A stretch of 64,000 nucleotides of DNA from Enoplolaimus lenunculus (lineage: Eukaryota > Nematoda > Enoplea > Enoplida > Thoracostomopsidae). The notes beneath the pieces are model-generated. The model ran no database searches. It worked only from the letters and a program-made list of their open reading frames with translations, and was not told the DNA's origin. Both the position numbers and the translations under genes were made by a program. The stretch covers positions 62,001 through 126,000 of the forward strand of contig JASANG010003514.1 in the NCBI GenBank assembly GCA_030248215.1, written 5' to 3'. This document shows positions 23,628-34,324 of this stretch, piece after piece (position 1 is the stretch's first letter; each line of letters opens with the position of its first letter).

Positions 23628-23960
23628 GTTATATCATGAGTGCATAATTCAAGAGTGTGCAACTCTTGGGGTCCCGCATGGTACAAAATGTAGCACCGGG
23701 CGTTGCGTTTTTGTCCGACACCCTTATTTAGAGGGGGTCGCTATCACACGAATACCCCTACAGTAAACTATATGGGGAGCACGTTTGACGCCGCATACAT
23801 AAATTGTCATGGTTCGCACCGGTTGCGCCCCCTCTAAATAAGGAGGCTAGGGCAAAAACGCAACGCGAGTCGGATACATTATTTCCTGCACAGAATGTAC
23901 TCAGTTGCATACTCTTGTTAAAGTATGCATCATCCACTCTTGGTTATATTAACGTAAGAA
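23628..23960. mobile_element. Foldback element, family G, complete
   Basis: The left arm (AAGAGTGTGCAACTCTTGGG, GTTGCGTTTTTGTCCGACAC) pairs with the right arm (GGGCAAAAACGCAACGCG, CAGTTGCATACTCTTG) over roughly 120 bp. The centre is CCCTTATTTAGAGGGGG opposite CCCCCTCTAAATAAGG. Confidence 0.7.
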
Positions 23961-24029
23961 GCTGCTTCGCTCGTGCCCGTAGCCAAGGACAAAGGCCAGG
24001 GTAGCTAAGCCACCCACACCCCTAGAAAA

Positions 24030-24150
24030 ACTTTGCTCCCGTGCTAGAAAATTTTCAACCTTGCTTGTAAGTCATTGAAAACCCTTGTATGCCCCTTCTG
24101 GAATACTGTTAGCCCTCGCCCCCTAGCAAGGTGAGCTGGCTACGAACATG
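24030..24150. mobile_element. MITE family F, reverse copy
   Basis: AACCTTGCTTGTAAGTCATT, CCCTTGTATGCCCCTTCTGG and AGCAAGGTGAGCTGGCTACG are the family F sequence in reverse orientation. Confidence 0.55.
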
Positions 24151-24386
24151 GCTTCGCTTTGGTGTTTAGTAAAAAATTGTGGAATACAGGCTGAAGGACA
24201 CTTCGTGGTGTCTCGCACCATGTCAACACCCCACAATCCCAGGCAAGTAGGAGGTTTGAGGAGGGGGTCAAACCTTTGTTTGTGATTTTTGTCCACAGGT
24301 TTTTAGGAATTTTTTTCAGTTGGTTACACAAGAAATTCTGGCACAGGATTGGTTAGGCAAAAATGTTGAATTTTCAACGAACCATC

Positions 24387-24601
24387 TACACTGCAAAAAT
24401 GGGGAGTCAATTTGACTCTCTCGGCATGAGGCTTTTCCAGACTACACAAACTGAGTCAAATTCGACTCCACCAGAGTCAAATTCGATTCACTATGTCGCA
24501 CGCTTTAGGCTGTGGCGGAATCAAATGTGACTCAGTTTGCGTAGTCAGGAAAAGCCTATTTTCGAGAGAGTCAATTTGACTCCCCATTTTTTACAGTGTA
24601 G
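24387..24601. mobile_element. Palindromic MITE, family D (TA target)
   Basis: The whole 215 bp folds on itself. TACACTGCAAAAATGGGGAG faces CTCCCCATTTTTTACAGTGTA, and GACTACACAAACTGAGTC faces GACTCAGTTTGCGTAGTC. A TA at each end suggests a TA target duplication as in Tc1/mariner-type MITEs. Seven copies lie in this window. Confidence 0.8.
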
Positions 24602-24837
24602 TCTTGTTGTAGGTTTATTTGAAATATAACCAACCCTACAAAGGAACCGCAAAATATGCTATGTGAATCAACCCAGTTTCTACGATATACGAATAGACAG
24701 GTGATAGCATAGACACTATTACACTAAGCTATTGTCTGGCGGGATACAGAAAAAAACCCAAGAAATTAACTATATAAAACAACTAAGTTAAGCATATGAT
24801 TTTTCTACATATCACTACTCAACATTAGGATACGACC

Positions 24838-25082
24838 ACGCCCGTAGCCAGCTCATCTTGCTAGTGGTGCGGTACGAATTTTTCAGGAGGGGCATACAAG
24901 GGTTTTCGTTGACTACAGCCAGTCCCGTAGCCAACTTATCTTGCTAGTGGTGCGCTGAAAAAATTTTCAAGAGAAGCATACAAGGGTTTCCTTTGACTTG
25001 CAAGCAAGGTTGGAAATATCTTTAGAGGGCCAAAATTTTTCGATTGGGGTTGAACCCCCTCTGGCGCTATTGGTTACGGGAT
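24838..25082. mobile_element. MITE family F, two adjacent copies
   Basis: CGCCCGTAGCCAGCTCATCTTGCTAGTGG is followed about 85 bp later by TCCCGTAGCCAACTTATCTTGC. Each is followed by GGGTTTTCG or GGGTTTCC text. The pair ends in ATTGGTTACGGGA. The first copy is truncated. Confidence 0.6.
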
Positions 25083-25175
25083 GTCATACCTATGCCTAAA
25101 TCTATGCCTAAGGACAAAATTAGTCAAAAGCTTTGACTTGAATCTATTTCAGTTCCACAGAAAAAGGTTCCGCTG
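25083..25175. mobile_element. Telomere-repeat MITE fragment, family A
   Basis: CCTATGCCTAAATCTATGCC, AAAATTAGTCAAAAGCTTTG and CCACAGAAAAAGGTTCCGC form a partial right arm with a degenerate core. Confidence 0.55.
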
Positions 25176-25201
25176 GTTCAGCAACACACGTTAAACAAAG
25201 C

Positions 25202-25400
25202 GGCCCATGCAAACTACAGGGGCGGAACGTTTTTCTTTGGGACTGCAATAGAATATTAAGCTTAAACTTTAGACTATTTTTTCTGCTTAGCTTAGGCTTA
25301 GGAATATGCTCATTCTTACGCTTAGGTTTGGGCTTACGCTTACACTTAGGCTTACGAATATGCTTATAATACTGTTGCGCCCCTGTTCTTTAAATTGGTC
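25202..25400. mobile_element. Telomere-repeat MITE, family A
   Basis: GGCCCATGCAAACTACAGGGG opens and CTGTTCTTTAAATTGGTC closes the element. AACAAAGC and TACAAAGC flank it (7 of 8 match). The two TTAGGC-type blocks are separated by AATATGCTCATTCTTACGC. Confidence 0.85.
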
Positions 25401-25565
25401 TACAAAGCTAAGATGTGTTTCAATATAAGAAAACAGTAATTACACCACAAATTTTTCTAATTTTCAAGCCAAAGTTAACGAACAAAATTATTAAGTGAAG
25501 TTACAGAAATACGACTATAAATAGCGTTCTGTGCACGCACACACTATTTCATATGGCTCTTGTAT

Positions 25566-25779
25566 ATACACGGCAAAAAATGGTGAGTCAAATTGACTCC
25601 CTCCGAAATAGGCTCTACGGGACTACACAAACTGAGTCAAATTCAACTCCGCAAGAGTCAAACGTGCGACTATGTGAGTCGAATTTGACTCTGGCGGAGT
25701 CTAATTTGACTCAATTTGTGCAGTCCCGTAGAGCCTATTTCAGAGGGAGTCAATTTGACTCACCATTTTTTGCAGTGTA
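25566..25779. mobile_element. Palindromic MITE, family D
   Basis: TACACGGCAAAAAATGGTGAG faces CTCACCATTTTTTGCAGTGTA, with GGCTCTACGGGACTACACAA facing TGTGCAGTCCCGTAGAGCC. Nearly a full-length hairpin. Confidence 0.85.
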
Positions 25780-25817
25780 CACATTACCCGAACATTTATG
25801 GTTAACAATAAGGCTTA

Positions 25818-25977
25818 TACACTGTAAATTCCAATGAGTTGATTAACCACTTTGAGAGTTTAATAATTAACTCACAATGAGTATTATTGAGTCAGAATTC
25901 TGAGTTCTGAAAGTCCTAACTCAGACTGAGTGATTCAACTAATTCTGAGTTAAAATCAAGTCAATGGAATTTCAGTG
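25818..25977. mobile_element. MITE family D2
   Basis: TACACTGTAAATTCCAATGAG and CAATGGAATTTCAGTG are inverted ends. The interior consists of GAGTTNATTNA-type words and TTCTGAGTTCTGAAAGTCC. Confidence 0.7.
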
Positions 25978-25979
25978 AA

Positions 25980-26077
25980 AGGGTACGCTTAAGCACAAAA
26001 ATTAGTCTAAAACTTAAGCTTACTCTATTCCAGTCTCACAGAGAAACGTTCTGCTCCTGATCTTTACATGGGCTCTA
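25980..26077. mobile_element. Telomere-repeat MITE fragment, family A end
   Basis: AAAACTTAAGCTTACTCTATTCC, CACAGAGAAACGTTCTGCTCC and GATCTTTACATGGGC make up an isolated right arm directly behind the D2 copy. Confidence 0.6.
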
Positions 26078-26144
26078 TTTTACATAAAAGTTAATAAATT
26101 CACAATCGCGATGCAAAAGTGTTGCAGGTACCGCTAAGCTACTG

Positions 26145-26388
26145 ATGTCTACTCTTTAACTGAGTTAATTAGTCAACTGAGAGAGCGAATTAGTCAATTT
26201 TGGTTATTTCTGAGCACAAAACATCTACTCCGTCTGAGTTGATTTAATTCCGAGTAAGTTGATTAATTTAGAACGAGTTCAATTCATTCAGAATTATTAG
26301 TTCTGAAAGACCTAATTCACAGCTCAGGCTTCTACAGTGGGTTCAAACTCATTCTGAGTTAAAATCAACTCACTGGAATTTACAGTGC
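26145..26388. mobile_element. MITE family D2
   Basis: AACTGAGTTAATTAGTCAACTG on the left and CACTGGAATTTACAGTG on the right, with GAATTATTAGTTCTGAAAGACC inside. Confidence 0.6.
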
Positions 26389-26582
26389 TGTGTTTACCAT
26401 TTATATACAACACAAATAACTGCGAACTCGACATGATAAGGTGTAGAAAAATTTATCAAACAGCTGTGACCGCTAACGAAAAATTTCTGACGGCAAAAAT
26501 TACATAGCACTATTCGTCGCAATATAATCTTAGTTAGTTTGTGTCAATTGACCTAGATAACCTGTGATTAGCTTGTTTTTCT

Positions 26583-26754
26583 GGCAAGTGTTACTGCTTA
26601 GGGGCGTAACAATAGAATAAGCGTATTCCTAAGCCTAAGCGTTGCAAATATGTGTTCCTAAGCCTAAGCCTAAGCAAAAAATGTAATCTAGAATTTAAGT
26701 CTACTCTTTTACAGACCCACCAGATACTTGGACGCCCCTTAACTTAACTTGGGC
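26583..26754. mobile_element. Telomere-repeat MITE, family B, perfect 8-bp target duplication
   Basis: The ends are GGCAAGTGTTACTGCTTAGGG and CCCTTAACTTAACTTGGGCC. GTTTTTCT lies immediately outside both ends, an exact 8-bp direct repeat. The core is two CCTAAGCCTAAGC blocks separated by GTTGCAAATATGTGTT. Confidence 0.9.
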
Positions 26755-26917
26755 CGTTTTTCTTATATTCCGTTGAACGATAGGTTAATAAGCGAGTAAA
26801 TAGACGGCCGAGCCAATGCAACGCTGGCTTACGATTGGTTTAAAAATTTCAATTTGTATATTGCAGCGTACGAGTCCAGTACAAATTGAAATGATTTATA
26901 AGTAATTTACAACTAGC

Positions 26918-27172
26918 TACACACTGAAAATCCCAGTGAGTTGATTTCAACTCAGAATGAGTTGAATCACTCAATCTGAGTTAGGACTTTCAAAACTCGG
27001 AATTCTGAGTCTATAAAACTCAGTCTGACTTAATTATTCAACTTACACGAATTAAACTGAACGCAGAATGAGAATCAACTCAACCCAGAGTGAGTTAATG
27101 CTTATTATTATTAACTCATAAATAGCTAACTCGCTAGCTGAGTTGATTAATCAATTCATTGGATTTTACAGT
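26918..27172. mobile_element. MITE family D2
   Basis: CTACACACTGAAAATCCCAGTG and CATTGGATTTTACAGTGCA are inverted. GAGTTGATTTCAACTCAGAATG begins the interior. Confidence 0.7.
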
Positions 27173-27257
27173 GCACGTATAAAAGCAAAACAATTGCCAG
27201 TATTTTCATAACGCAACTGAAAACAGACACCGATTTCCACCGAGACCTAAAACGAAC

Positions 27258-27497
27258 ACTGTAATTTCCAATGAATTGATATTCATTCACAACGCGTTGA
27301 ATTGTTGAGTCGGAATTAGGTCTTTGAGAACTCAGAATTTTGAATAGATTGAATTTATTCTGAGTTAATTAGTAATCAAGGCATTAGGAATTAAATCAAC
27401 TCGGACAGAGTTAATGATTACTGTTATTAACACATAAATAGCCTGAAATGACTAATTCAGTGTCTGAGTTGATTAATCAGCTCACTGGAATTTACAC
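27258..27497. mobile_element. MITE family D2
   Basis: AACACTGTAATTTCCAATG and CACTGGAATTTACACTGG are inverted ends of a 240-bp copy. Confidence 0.7.
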
Positions 27498-27621
27498 TGG
27501 ATATCTGATTACACCTCGGAGTTGCCTGAGGAAAAACTGAATTCCGCGGGTTATAAACAACTCAAAATCGAATGGCTTTGAGTTAGATGCTTCATTGAAC
27601 ATTGAAATAATACAACGCAGT

Positions 27622-27901
27622 ACACTGTAAATTCCAATGAATTGATAAATCAACTCAGCTAAAGACTTAGTTATTTCTGAGTTAACAACAGTTAACATTA
27701 AATCACTCTGAGTTCAGTTGATTCTCACTCTGAGTTCTGTTTATTCCGTGTAAATAGAATAATTGAGTCAGAGTGAGTTTTGTTCACTCAGAATCAGAGT
27801 GAGTTTTGTCGACTCACAATTCTGAGTTCTGAAAGTCCTAACACAGGCTGAGTGATTCAACTGATTCTGAGTTAAAACCAACTCACTCGAATTAACAGTG
27901 T
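27622..27901. mobile_element. MITE family D2 with internal duplication
   Basis: TACACTGTAAATTCCAATG begins and CTCGAATTAACAGTG ends it. CAGAGTGAGTTTTGT is repeated internally (near 27775 and 27798). Confidence 0.7.
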
Positions 27902-28317
27902 TAGGATGTTGAAATTAAATTCTTTCGCGCTCAATTTAAATGTCTGACAAAATTTATTCAGTAAAACCAATTCTTACCTCACCGCTTGTATGCAAGTTTT
28001 GCAGCGAACCTTCGCGTTCCGTATTTGCTAACGTAATGTTTTCATCATACGATTGATCTTCACTCATTGAGTATGATTATTTGGTCAAGCCAACGCCAAA
28101 GGGGATTGTCACGTGAAGTACTGCTAGGTCATACTGAGAGCAGGGGTGATATAATTATACCATAGTATTTTCGAATTGGCCCACGATTACGTATTTAACA
28201 TTACTAAATTATATTATTATTTTTAAGTTGTAGCTAAATTTAGTACTACTGAATCTTAAAATATCAATATATTTTTCAACACGCTTCTTAAGCCATGTAA
28301 ATATAATTTTTCAGTCT
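27902..28317. other. No gene recognised
   Basis: AT-rich sequence without a recognised repeat. CAATTCTTACCTCACCGC near 27970 could read as a minus-strand donor, but no frame supports an exon here. Confidence 0.35.
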
Positions 28318-28445
28318 TGGTAGAAACCAGAACTTCGGACCTTTCAATAAAGCAGCTGGAAAAGCAAGCATACAGAGCGGAGATCGAACTAGCTGTCTTA
28401 GAATTCCGATTCAAGCGCTGTACCACTGCGCCAAATAGACTGCTT
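28318..28445 (-). mobile_element. tRNA-derived SINE, second family
   Basis: On the minus strand TTTGGCGCAGTGGTACAGCG (A box) is followed by CTAGTTCGATCTCCGCTC (B box) and a tail containing CTTTTCCAGCTGCTTTATTG and AAGGTCCGAAGTTCTGG. The head and tail are homologous to 61388-61525, so this is a SINE and not a lone tRNA remnant. Confidence 0.6.
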
Positions 28446-28819
28446 CTTCAACTAGTTTTTTTGTCGACTATATGTGTCGACTGATATTCTGGCGGCTAGC
28501 AGAACTGAAGCAGCCACCCCCATATGTTATTTGGGGGGCCGCACCCCCAAAGGGCGCCCACCCTAACCGGATGAAACAAAAACCGTTAAAGTTTTGAAAC
28601 TGCTATTTTCAAATGCTTTTAGACACTACACAGGCCTTATAGTAACCACAAGGTAGCTAAATGCTAACAAATTTTCTCGCTCGCTACACTTGCTGGCTTA
28701 CAATTTTACTTAAGATAATATAACTCTCATGAAACAAGATAATCAAGAACGGTAATGAAGAAATTTTTGAGTAATGTGTGCTGTGTGCTGTCTCTTCTAG
28801 TTGGAGCATATGAAGATTG

Positions 28820-29023
28820 TACACTGGAAAAAATGGTGAGTCAAATGGACTCTCTCCGAAATAGGCTTTTCCAGACTACACAAACTGAGTCAACTCCTAC
28901 TCTACTAGAGTCAAATTTGACTCATTGAGCGATTCATTGAGTCGAATTTTTGACTCTGTTTGTGTAGTCCGGAAAAGCCTATTTCGAAGAGAGTCAATTT
29001 GACTTACGATTTTTTGCAGAGTA
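28820..29023. mobile_element. Palindromic MITE, family D
   Basis: TACACTGGAAAAAATGGTGAG faces TTACGATTTTTTGCAGAGTA. AGGCTTTTCCAGACTACACA faces TGTGTAGTCCGGAAAAGCCT. Confidence 0.8.
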
Positions 29024-29122
29024 AAATGTTTTACCTAAAATATTAGCCGTTAGGTTCTTTTAAAGAATATGTCAACAAAACTTCACGCAGCGTGCGAAGT
29101 TTAATTCATTCTGAAGATGACG

Positions 29123-29377
29123 TCACTTTCTAGATCCATCATTTTGCAACTTTGGTGTGAAACTGTTTTTGGGGTCGGCGTCCGAACCGCTATCATCTGT
29201 ATCCACTTCTACACTGAGGGCCCCCATCCTGGAGTTTGGAAGCTCCCCACTCCTGTCTGCTCTGCCCAGCCGGCTAGCATCCATACAGTACGCTGTACTA
29301 TATTGCATGTGCACATAACGGACAAGCTTGTCTCGCACGCTTACATTATTCATCACTTGTACATTCTGGATCAGCAA
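29123..29377 (-). CDS. Possible terminal exon, unrecognised protein
   Basis: On the minus strand an acceptor-like ACTTTTAG precedes an 84-codon frame starting LLIQNVQVMNNVSVRDKL and ending with an acidic, Ser-rich tail (VEVDTDDSGSDADPKN) before a stop at 29123. The composition is that of a real protein C terminus, and the DNA is less AT-rich than its surroundings. A weak donor (GTGACG) just before the stop allows continuation instead. No upstream exon was found, since only MITEs and simple repeats follow for 2 kb, and I recognise no family. Confidence 0.3.
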   Translation of the reverse strand: MLIQNVQVMNNVSVRDKLVRYVHMQYSTAYCMDASRLGRADRSGELPNSRMGALSVEVDTDDSGSDADPKNSFTPKLQNDGSRK

Positions 29378-29528
29378 CTAAAAGTGATTGCAACACGTTT
29401 GTTATTGCCAATCAGCTTGTTTCATATTTGATTTACTTGAAATATGCACAATAATTGACTCGAACGATACTTAACCTAAGTATTGTTTGCGTTTCAGCTT
29501 TATTAATATAGATATGCATACATTTGTT

Positions 29529-29772
29529 CACTGTAAATTATAGTGAGTTGTTTTTAACTCAGAATGAGTTGAATCACACAGGCTGAGTTAGGACTATTAG
29601 AACTCAGCGTTTTGACTTAATTCAATTCATTCTGAGATAATTAATCAAATAACACGGTGCCAACTCAACTCAAATGAGAATCAGCTCAACTCAGAATGAG
29701 TTAATGTTCACTAATTTTAAATCACAAAATCGCTAACTGAATTAATGAATCAACTCGTTGGAATTCACAATG
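29529..29772. mobile_element. MITE family D2
   Basis: TTCACTGTAAATTATAGTGAG and CGTTGGAATTCACAATG are degenerate inverted ends. The interior carries AACTCAGAATGAGTTGAATCA. Confidence 0.65.
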
Positions 29773-30259
29773 TTATTTCTCTTAAGACAGAACCAGCAAC
29801 AAGCCAGTGGCCATCCGGGCCGGGGGGCATCTATAACCCCTAGAAAAATCATACTACCCCCCAAATCTCTGAATAGTATTCGCCCCACTTGTAAGTCTTG
29901 CAAAATCAACATGAAACTTCAAAAATTGGCTTGAGCCTTATTTAATTATTATTCCATAAAACAGTGCTCGCACATCAAGAAACGGTATACGAATTTTGGG
30001 TGCTCAGCCTTCAAGCCCCCATGACGGTACAGCCCGACAGGCTCACGATCTTGAGGGCGTCTCCCTATTGCGGTAAAAATATAAATTATCTCTTAAAACA
30101 AATTTCACACGCTTTTTGCACCCGGTGCTAGATACCTGATTATATACAAATTAGTAACTAAGAAACAAACCATTTTTTTCTTCTACATTCGTATACAGCG
30201 GTTCAAAATTAGTTCAGTAGACGGTATTTGTTTTACTTAGTGAAACCTGTAATCTAAAC
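29773..30259. other. Family F remnant, otherwise no gene
   Basis: GCCAGTGGCCATCCGGGCC with CCCCTAGAAAAATCATACTACC near 29800-29880 looks like a decayed family F element. Nothing coding is seen. Confidence 0.35.
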
Positions 30260-30395
30260 AGCGTATATATGTATATATATAAATATATAGATGTATATAT
30301 ATTTATATATACATATATATGTATATATATATTTATATGTATATATGTATAAATATATAGATATAATATATAGATGTAGATGTGTATATTTCAAT
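30260..30395. repeat. (TATA/TATG)n microsatellite
   Basis: TATATATGTATATATATAAATATATAG-like text runs for about 130 bp. Confidence 0.9.
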
Positions 30396-30997
30396 TTATG
30401 AGAGTACGGATCATTTTGTTTCGGCACCTTATAAAACTTCAAAGAACACATTTTGACCACTTAACTCTGGCAGATTTATAGGTGAATATATAGCAAAACG
30501 GGGGCAAACTCGTCATTCGGGGTAATCCCGCCTCCATGAGGTTTGCGGGTCCATTGTAAAATACCTTGCTTGACTTGATTTTATAACATTACATAGCTAG
30601 GGTTGCGCGCAGTACGTGGTGTCCTTTCATGCCGCATGTAGTTATATTTCGAAATGTTATACACAAATTTAAAGATAATCTCGACATATCAGGAATTTTA
30701 GGCAGCTATGACTTGTGCTTGTATCCCATTTGTTTTTACCGACAAAAATTCCGTATATTTTAAATTATCTACGTTTGTAGTACATGAATCGAAAGCTCAT
30801 TGCTTTTTCTATTATTCTGGATGCTTAAAGTTATTTTTTGAAATATTCTTTTTTGATATATAGGCCAATAAAAACCGTTCCGATGAAATTAAATGGTTAA
30901 TATTCGGGCAATTTTGTAAACATGTCGGAATTAAGTTGACAGTACTTTTACGCCAATATTTCAGCTGTAGTTTTCTGGTTGCTACCTGTTTGATAAA

Positions 30998-31184
30998 GGA
31001 CCAATGAAGAATAGGGGTGAAACAGTATTATTAGGATATTCCTAAGCTTAAGCCGAAACCTAAGCGTAAGACTGAGTTTATTCTTAAGTCTAAGCCTAAG
31101 CCTAAGCCAAGCAAAAATAAATTAGTCTAAAGCTTAAGTTTAGTCCCACATAAAAACGTTCCGCCCCTAATCTTTACATGGTCC
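30998..31184. mobile_element. Telomere-repeat MITE, family A
   Basis: GGACCAATGAAGAATAGGGG and CCTAATCTTTACATGGTCC bound two CCTAAG blocks. The subterminal CTATTG-type piece is deleted, so TTTAGTCCCACA follows AGCTTAAG directly. Confidence 0.75.
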
Positions 31185-31854
31185 TAGTCGTTTAAGGCTG
31201 GATTAATTCATCGCCAGCAGATAATATTATTACCGGTTTCAAAATATCTGAAGTTTGCCCGTTGAATGTGTCGGTTATTGATCAAACGCTTTTGAACGGA
31301 CAGCCGGCTTACTTGGTGAGGTTCGGCTTAATAATTCGTCGCCAAGCCAACCCGACTCTGAACACCGTGAAACGATTAAGAAGGAATGTAACCGGCACTG
31401 GTTGCATGGCTTTTGCCAAGGCGACTGGACAAAAGACAAGAATGGTCAAGAATAGAAATGCGGTATATGGTGTCATGAAAATTGCCGGCGCAAAACCTTA
31501 AGTCTTATTATATGCAAAACCTGTGCACCCAAAATTAAAAATATGCTAAACTAAAACTTTAAATAATCGCATTATTTCAAAACATTGAAGTGAAATTGCA
31601 TACCGAATGTTTGAGTTAACTTTAATATTGCAAGCCATTGGTTGCGCAATTCATGTATCCTCATAATTGTTTACGTATTTGTTAATGTTGTTAATGTAGC
31701 AAACATGATGCACTGTGTATATTTGTGGCATTTGCTATTTCGATAAAATTGATCAGGTAATTGAGATAAACGTTGTGTCAAGTTTATCCGAATTGTGACG
31801 AAATTAGGCAAAAACTATAGTCTCGGCTTTTTGGCCAAAAAACGCTTATGTGTG
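31185..31854. other. No gene confirmed; basic 79-codon plus frame at 31262-31501
   Basis: The frame ends in a Lys/Arg-rich segment (KRLRRNVTGTGCMAFAKATG) and lies just past the MITE. It starts only at a TTG and lacks a good acceptor, and I do not recognise it. The rest is AT-rich. Confidence 0.3.
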
Positions 31855-31984
31855 AACCTTTCTCACATGAATATGTTTAATTTCACATGAGATACACTTG
31901 CAAGGTTAGATTCGATCCCCAGTCTCACGGGTGGGAGGCGTTTATTGACGCTCGAGCCCGAGGGTGCTTTCACGTCTTGTAGAG
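31855..31984 (-). mobile_element. tRNA-derived SINE, family H
   Basis: TTCTCACATGAATATGTTTA (tail) followed by AGATTCGATCCCCAGTCTCAC (B box in reverse) and GCTCGAGCCCGAGGGTGC is the reverse complement of the 8247 element. Confidence 0.6.
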
Positions 31985-32234
31985 ATAAAGATAGAGACGC
32001 CAAAAACTTGTCGAAGATGGCCCCGGTTTTTAAAACTTGTAAAATTTCAAAGCACAACTTTAACTTCGCAACTGCAAGATCTTATATTCGCCGTTGACCA
32101 CTTGAATATTCTGGTTAGTTCATTAAGGCTTAGGTTTAGTGGTTTTGGTTTATGCTTGGTCGTAAACAAACCCCCAAAATGTGTCGATTTCCCGCAACCT
32201 TATAGGAGTTTACAGCGTTTCTTTCATATCTCCT

Positions 32235-32420
32235 GTACACTGTACAAAATAGCGAGTCAAAATTGACTCTGTCTCCAAAATAGGCTTTTCGGAACTACAC
32301 AAACTGAGTCAAATTCGACTCAATTTGACTCTGGCGAAGTCGAATTTTGACTCAGTTTGTGTCGTCAGGAAAAGCCTAATTCGGTGAGAGTCAATTTGAC
32401 TTACCATTTTTTGCAGTGTA
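32235..32420. mobile_element. Palindromic MITE, family D
   Basis: TACACTGTACAAAATAGCGAG faces TTACCATTTTTTGCAGTGTA. The middle is shortened relative to other copies. Confidence 0.8.
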
Positions 32421-32651
32421 CAAAAATACATACGCGGGTTCATCTATGTATAGGTATAAATGTACACTCTAGCAACATAATAAGTGGTATTTGTATATAT
32501 TTTTTGAAAAAACAAATAAATTATCGATGTTGTCATAAGATTAAATATCATTTTTTGTCGGTTGAAAATATTAACGGTAAACGAAAATGTAACTTATCTT
32601 GTATTACAGGATTCTTTTTTGCCATTCTAAACAAACAAGTTCGAGTTTGGT

Positions 32652-32937
32652 GGTGGTATAGACACACACCAAAAAAACTATTTGAAAATTTCAAGACTCT
32701 AACTTTCTTAATTTTGGTCGCAAAAAACTTCGCAATTTCAGACAATATTTCTTGAATATCAGATAATTTGTTTTTTCGTGTACGGCGAGGTTGGTGGTAT
32801 ACACTCGCACACACACCAAAAAACTGTTTTAAAATTTCAAGACTCTTCTAACTTTCTTAATTTTTATTGCCGAAAAAGTTCGCAATTTCAGACAATATTT
32901 CTTGAATATCAGATAGTTTGTTTTTTGTTTACGGCGA
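32652..32937. repeat. Two tandem copies of a 141-bp unit
   Basis: GGTGGTATAGACACACACC, AAAATTTCAAGACTCT, CTTAATTTT and CAATTTCAGACAATATTTC recur in the same order one unit later. The differences are small, so the duplication is fairly recent. Confidence 0.8.
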
Positions 32938-33051
32938 GGTACGTGAAGGATCTGCTACTACGACTCTGTATTCTCAAATGGCTATACCACCGATTTACTG
33001 ATTGGCTGAAAGCAGTGTTATAGACTGCGCGACCGGGCTACACAACAACGG

Positions 33052-33320
33052 GCCAGTGGTGGATTCAGAAATTCCTGGTGCGAGGGTATGTACAAGTGAA
33101 AAATGTTAAGTATTGGCATATAAAGCGGATGTTGCATAAATTTCTAGCTTATGGATATCTTGGTTATTACTAGGACGAAAAGGGTTTTTGTTCTTTGTCC
33201 CGCATTTTTAAAAATTACCATAAGTGCCATTATAGCTTACGTTGGTTTTAACCCTGAAAAAATTTTGCACGCGGCAGCCGGTGGTTGATGCATCCCTCCA
33301 TCCCCGCGTGGATCCACCCT
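33052..33320. mobile_element. Possible family J (hAT-like) element
   Basis: CCAGTGGTGGATTCAGAAATTC on the left and CGTGGATCCACCCTTG on the right are a loose inverted pair. A GC-rich tail with CCGGATAGATCC follows. Confidence 0.35.
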
Positions 33321-33506
33321 TGCAACGGGCCGGTCTCCATCCAGTGCGGATCCGGATAGATCCAGCAATCGTGAACAGCCGGAACGGACCGGAAGTCAAA
33401 GCAACGCTTCCCTTATTAAATACTAAACGAGAGCCATTTTCAGTTTTCATCCGTACAGTTTTAAGCCTGTTGAATAAGATCACTAAAAAATCAAAATATG
33501 GATTAA

Positions 33507-33665
33507 AGCCCGTAGCCAGCTCACCGTAACGACGGGGAGTTCAAAACTTTTAGGATAAGTACAGAATGGTTTTCGATGGCTTACAAGCAAGGTTGAAACC
33601 TTTCTAGGAGGAGGTCAAAACTCTTCCAATGAGTGGGGCTCAGGCCCCACTAAATCGTTCATATC
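33507..33665. mobile_element. MITE family F
   Basis: AGCCCGTAGCCAGCTCACCG, TGGCTTACAAGCAAGGTTGAAA and GGGGCTCAGGCCCCAC. A further CGGGCCCGTAGCCAAGGG end lies at about 33740. Confidence 0.6.
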
Positions 33666-33811
33666 CTACACTATTACACCGTCCTCAAATGCGTATTAAC
33701 CCATTCTGCTAAAACAATTAGCCCCTATGCCTCGGGCCCGTAGCCAAGGGTGGGCCAAGGTTGCTACTCCTCGCTTCAATCGTATCGGTCGCCTGTCGCC
33801 TTACCAATTTC

Positions 33812-34085
33812 GGCACATGTAAAGATCAGGGGCGGAACGCTTTTCTGTGGGACTGCAATTTAGTAAGCCTAAGCTTTAGACTATTTTTAAGCTTGGCTTA
33901 GGCTTAGGCTTAGCCTCAGGAATATGCTCATTCTTACGCTTAGGCTTAGGCTTAGGCTTAACAGTATGCTTATAATACTGTTGAGCCCCTGTTCTTTACA
34001 TTGGCCGCGTTCTTACGATTAGGTTTAGGCTTAGGCTTAACAGTATGCTTATAATACTGTTCCGCCCCTGTTCTTTACATTGGCC
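33812..34085. mobile_element. Telomere-repeat MITE, family A, with duplicated right end
   Basis: CGGCACATGTAAAGATCAGGGG begins the copy and GTTCTTTACATTGGCC closes it at about 34007. A second right end follows at once (TTAGG block, then AACAGTATGCTTATAATACTG and GTTCTTTACATTGGCC). The TTAGGC core is well preserved in both parts. Confidence 0.8.
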
Positions 34086-34324
34086 GCAATTTCTAATTAC
34101 GAGCCTAATTTCGCAATTTTTTGTTTTCATTTCATTAAACAGAAATCACTGGCAAGATAAATCTTACTTGAAAATGAAACTTTTCACAATGTCACAGTAT
34201 TGAAACTTCAATTTCAATCTGATACGCTATTAATAACTAAAAACAGTTTTTGTGGAAACAAAATAAAGGATATGGTGTGTGTGTATAATTAGCTGTAATT
34301 ATTAAGAAAACTATAGTTCGGGGA

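Noticed and set aside
31262-31501. Basic 79-codon protein
   Set aside because: Only a TTG start, no clear acceptor and no recognised family.
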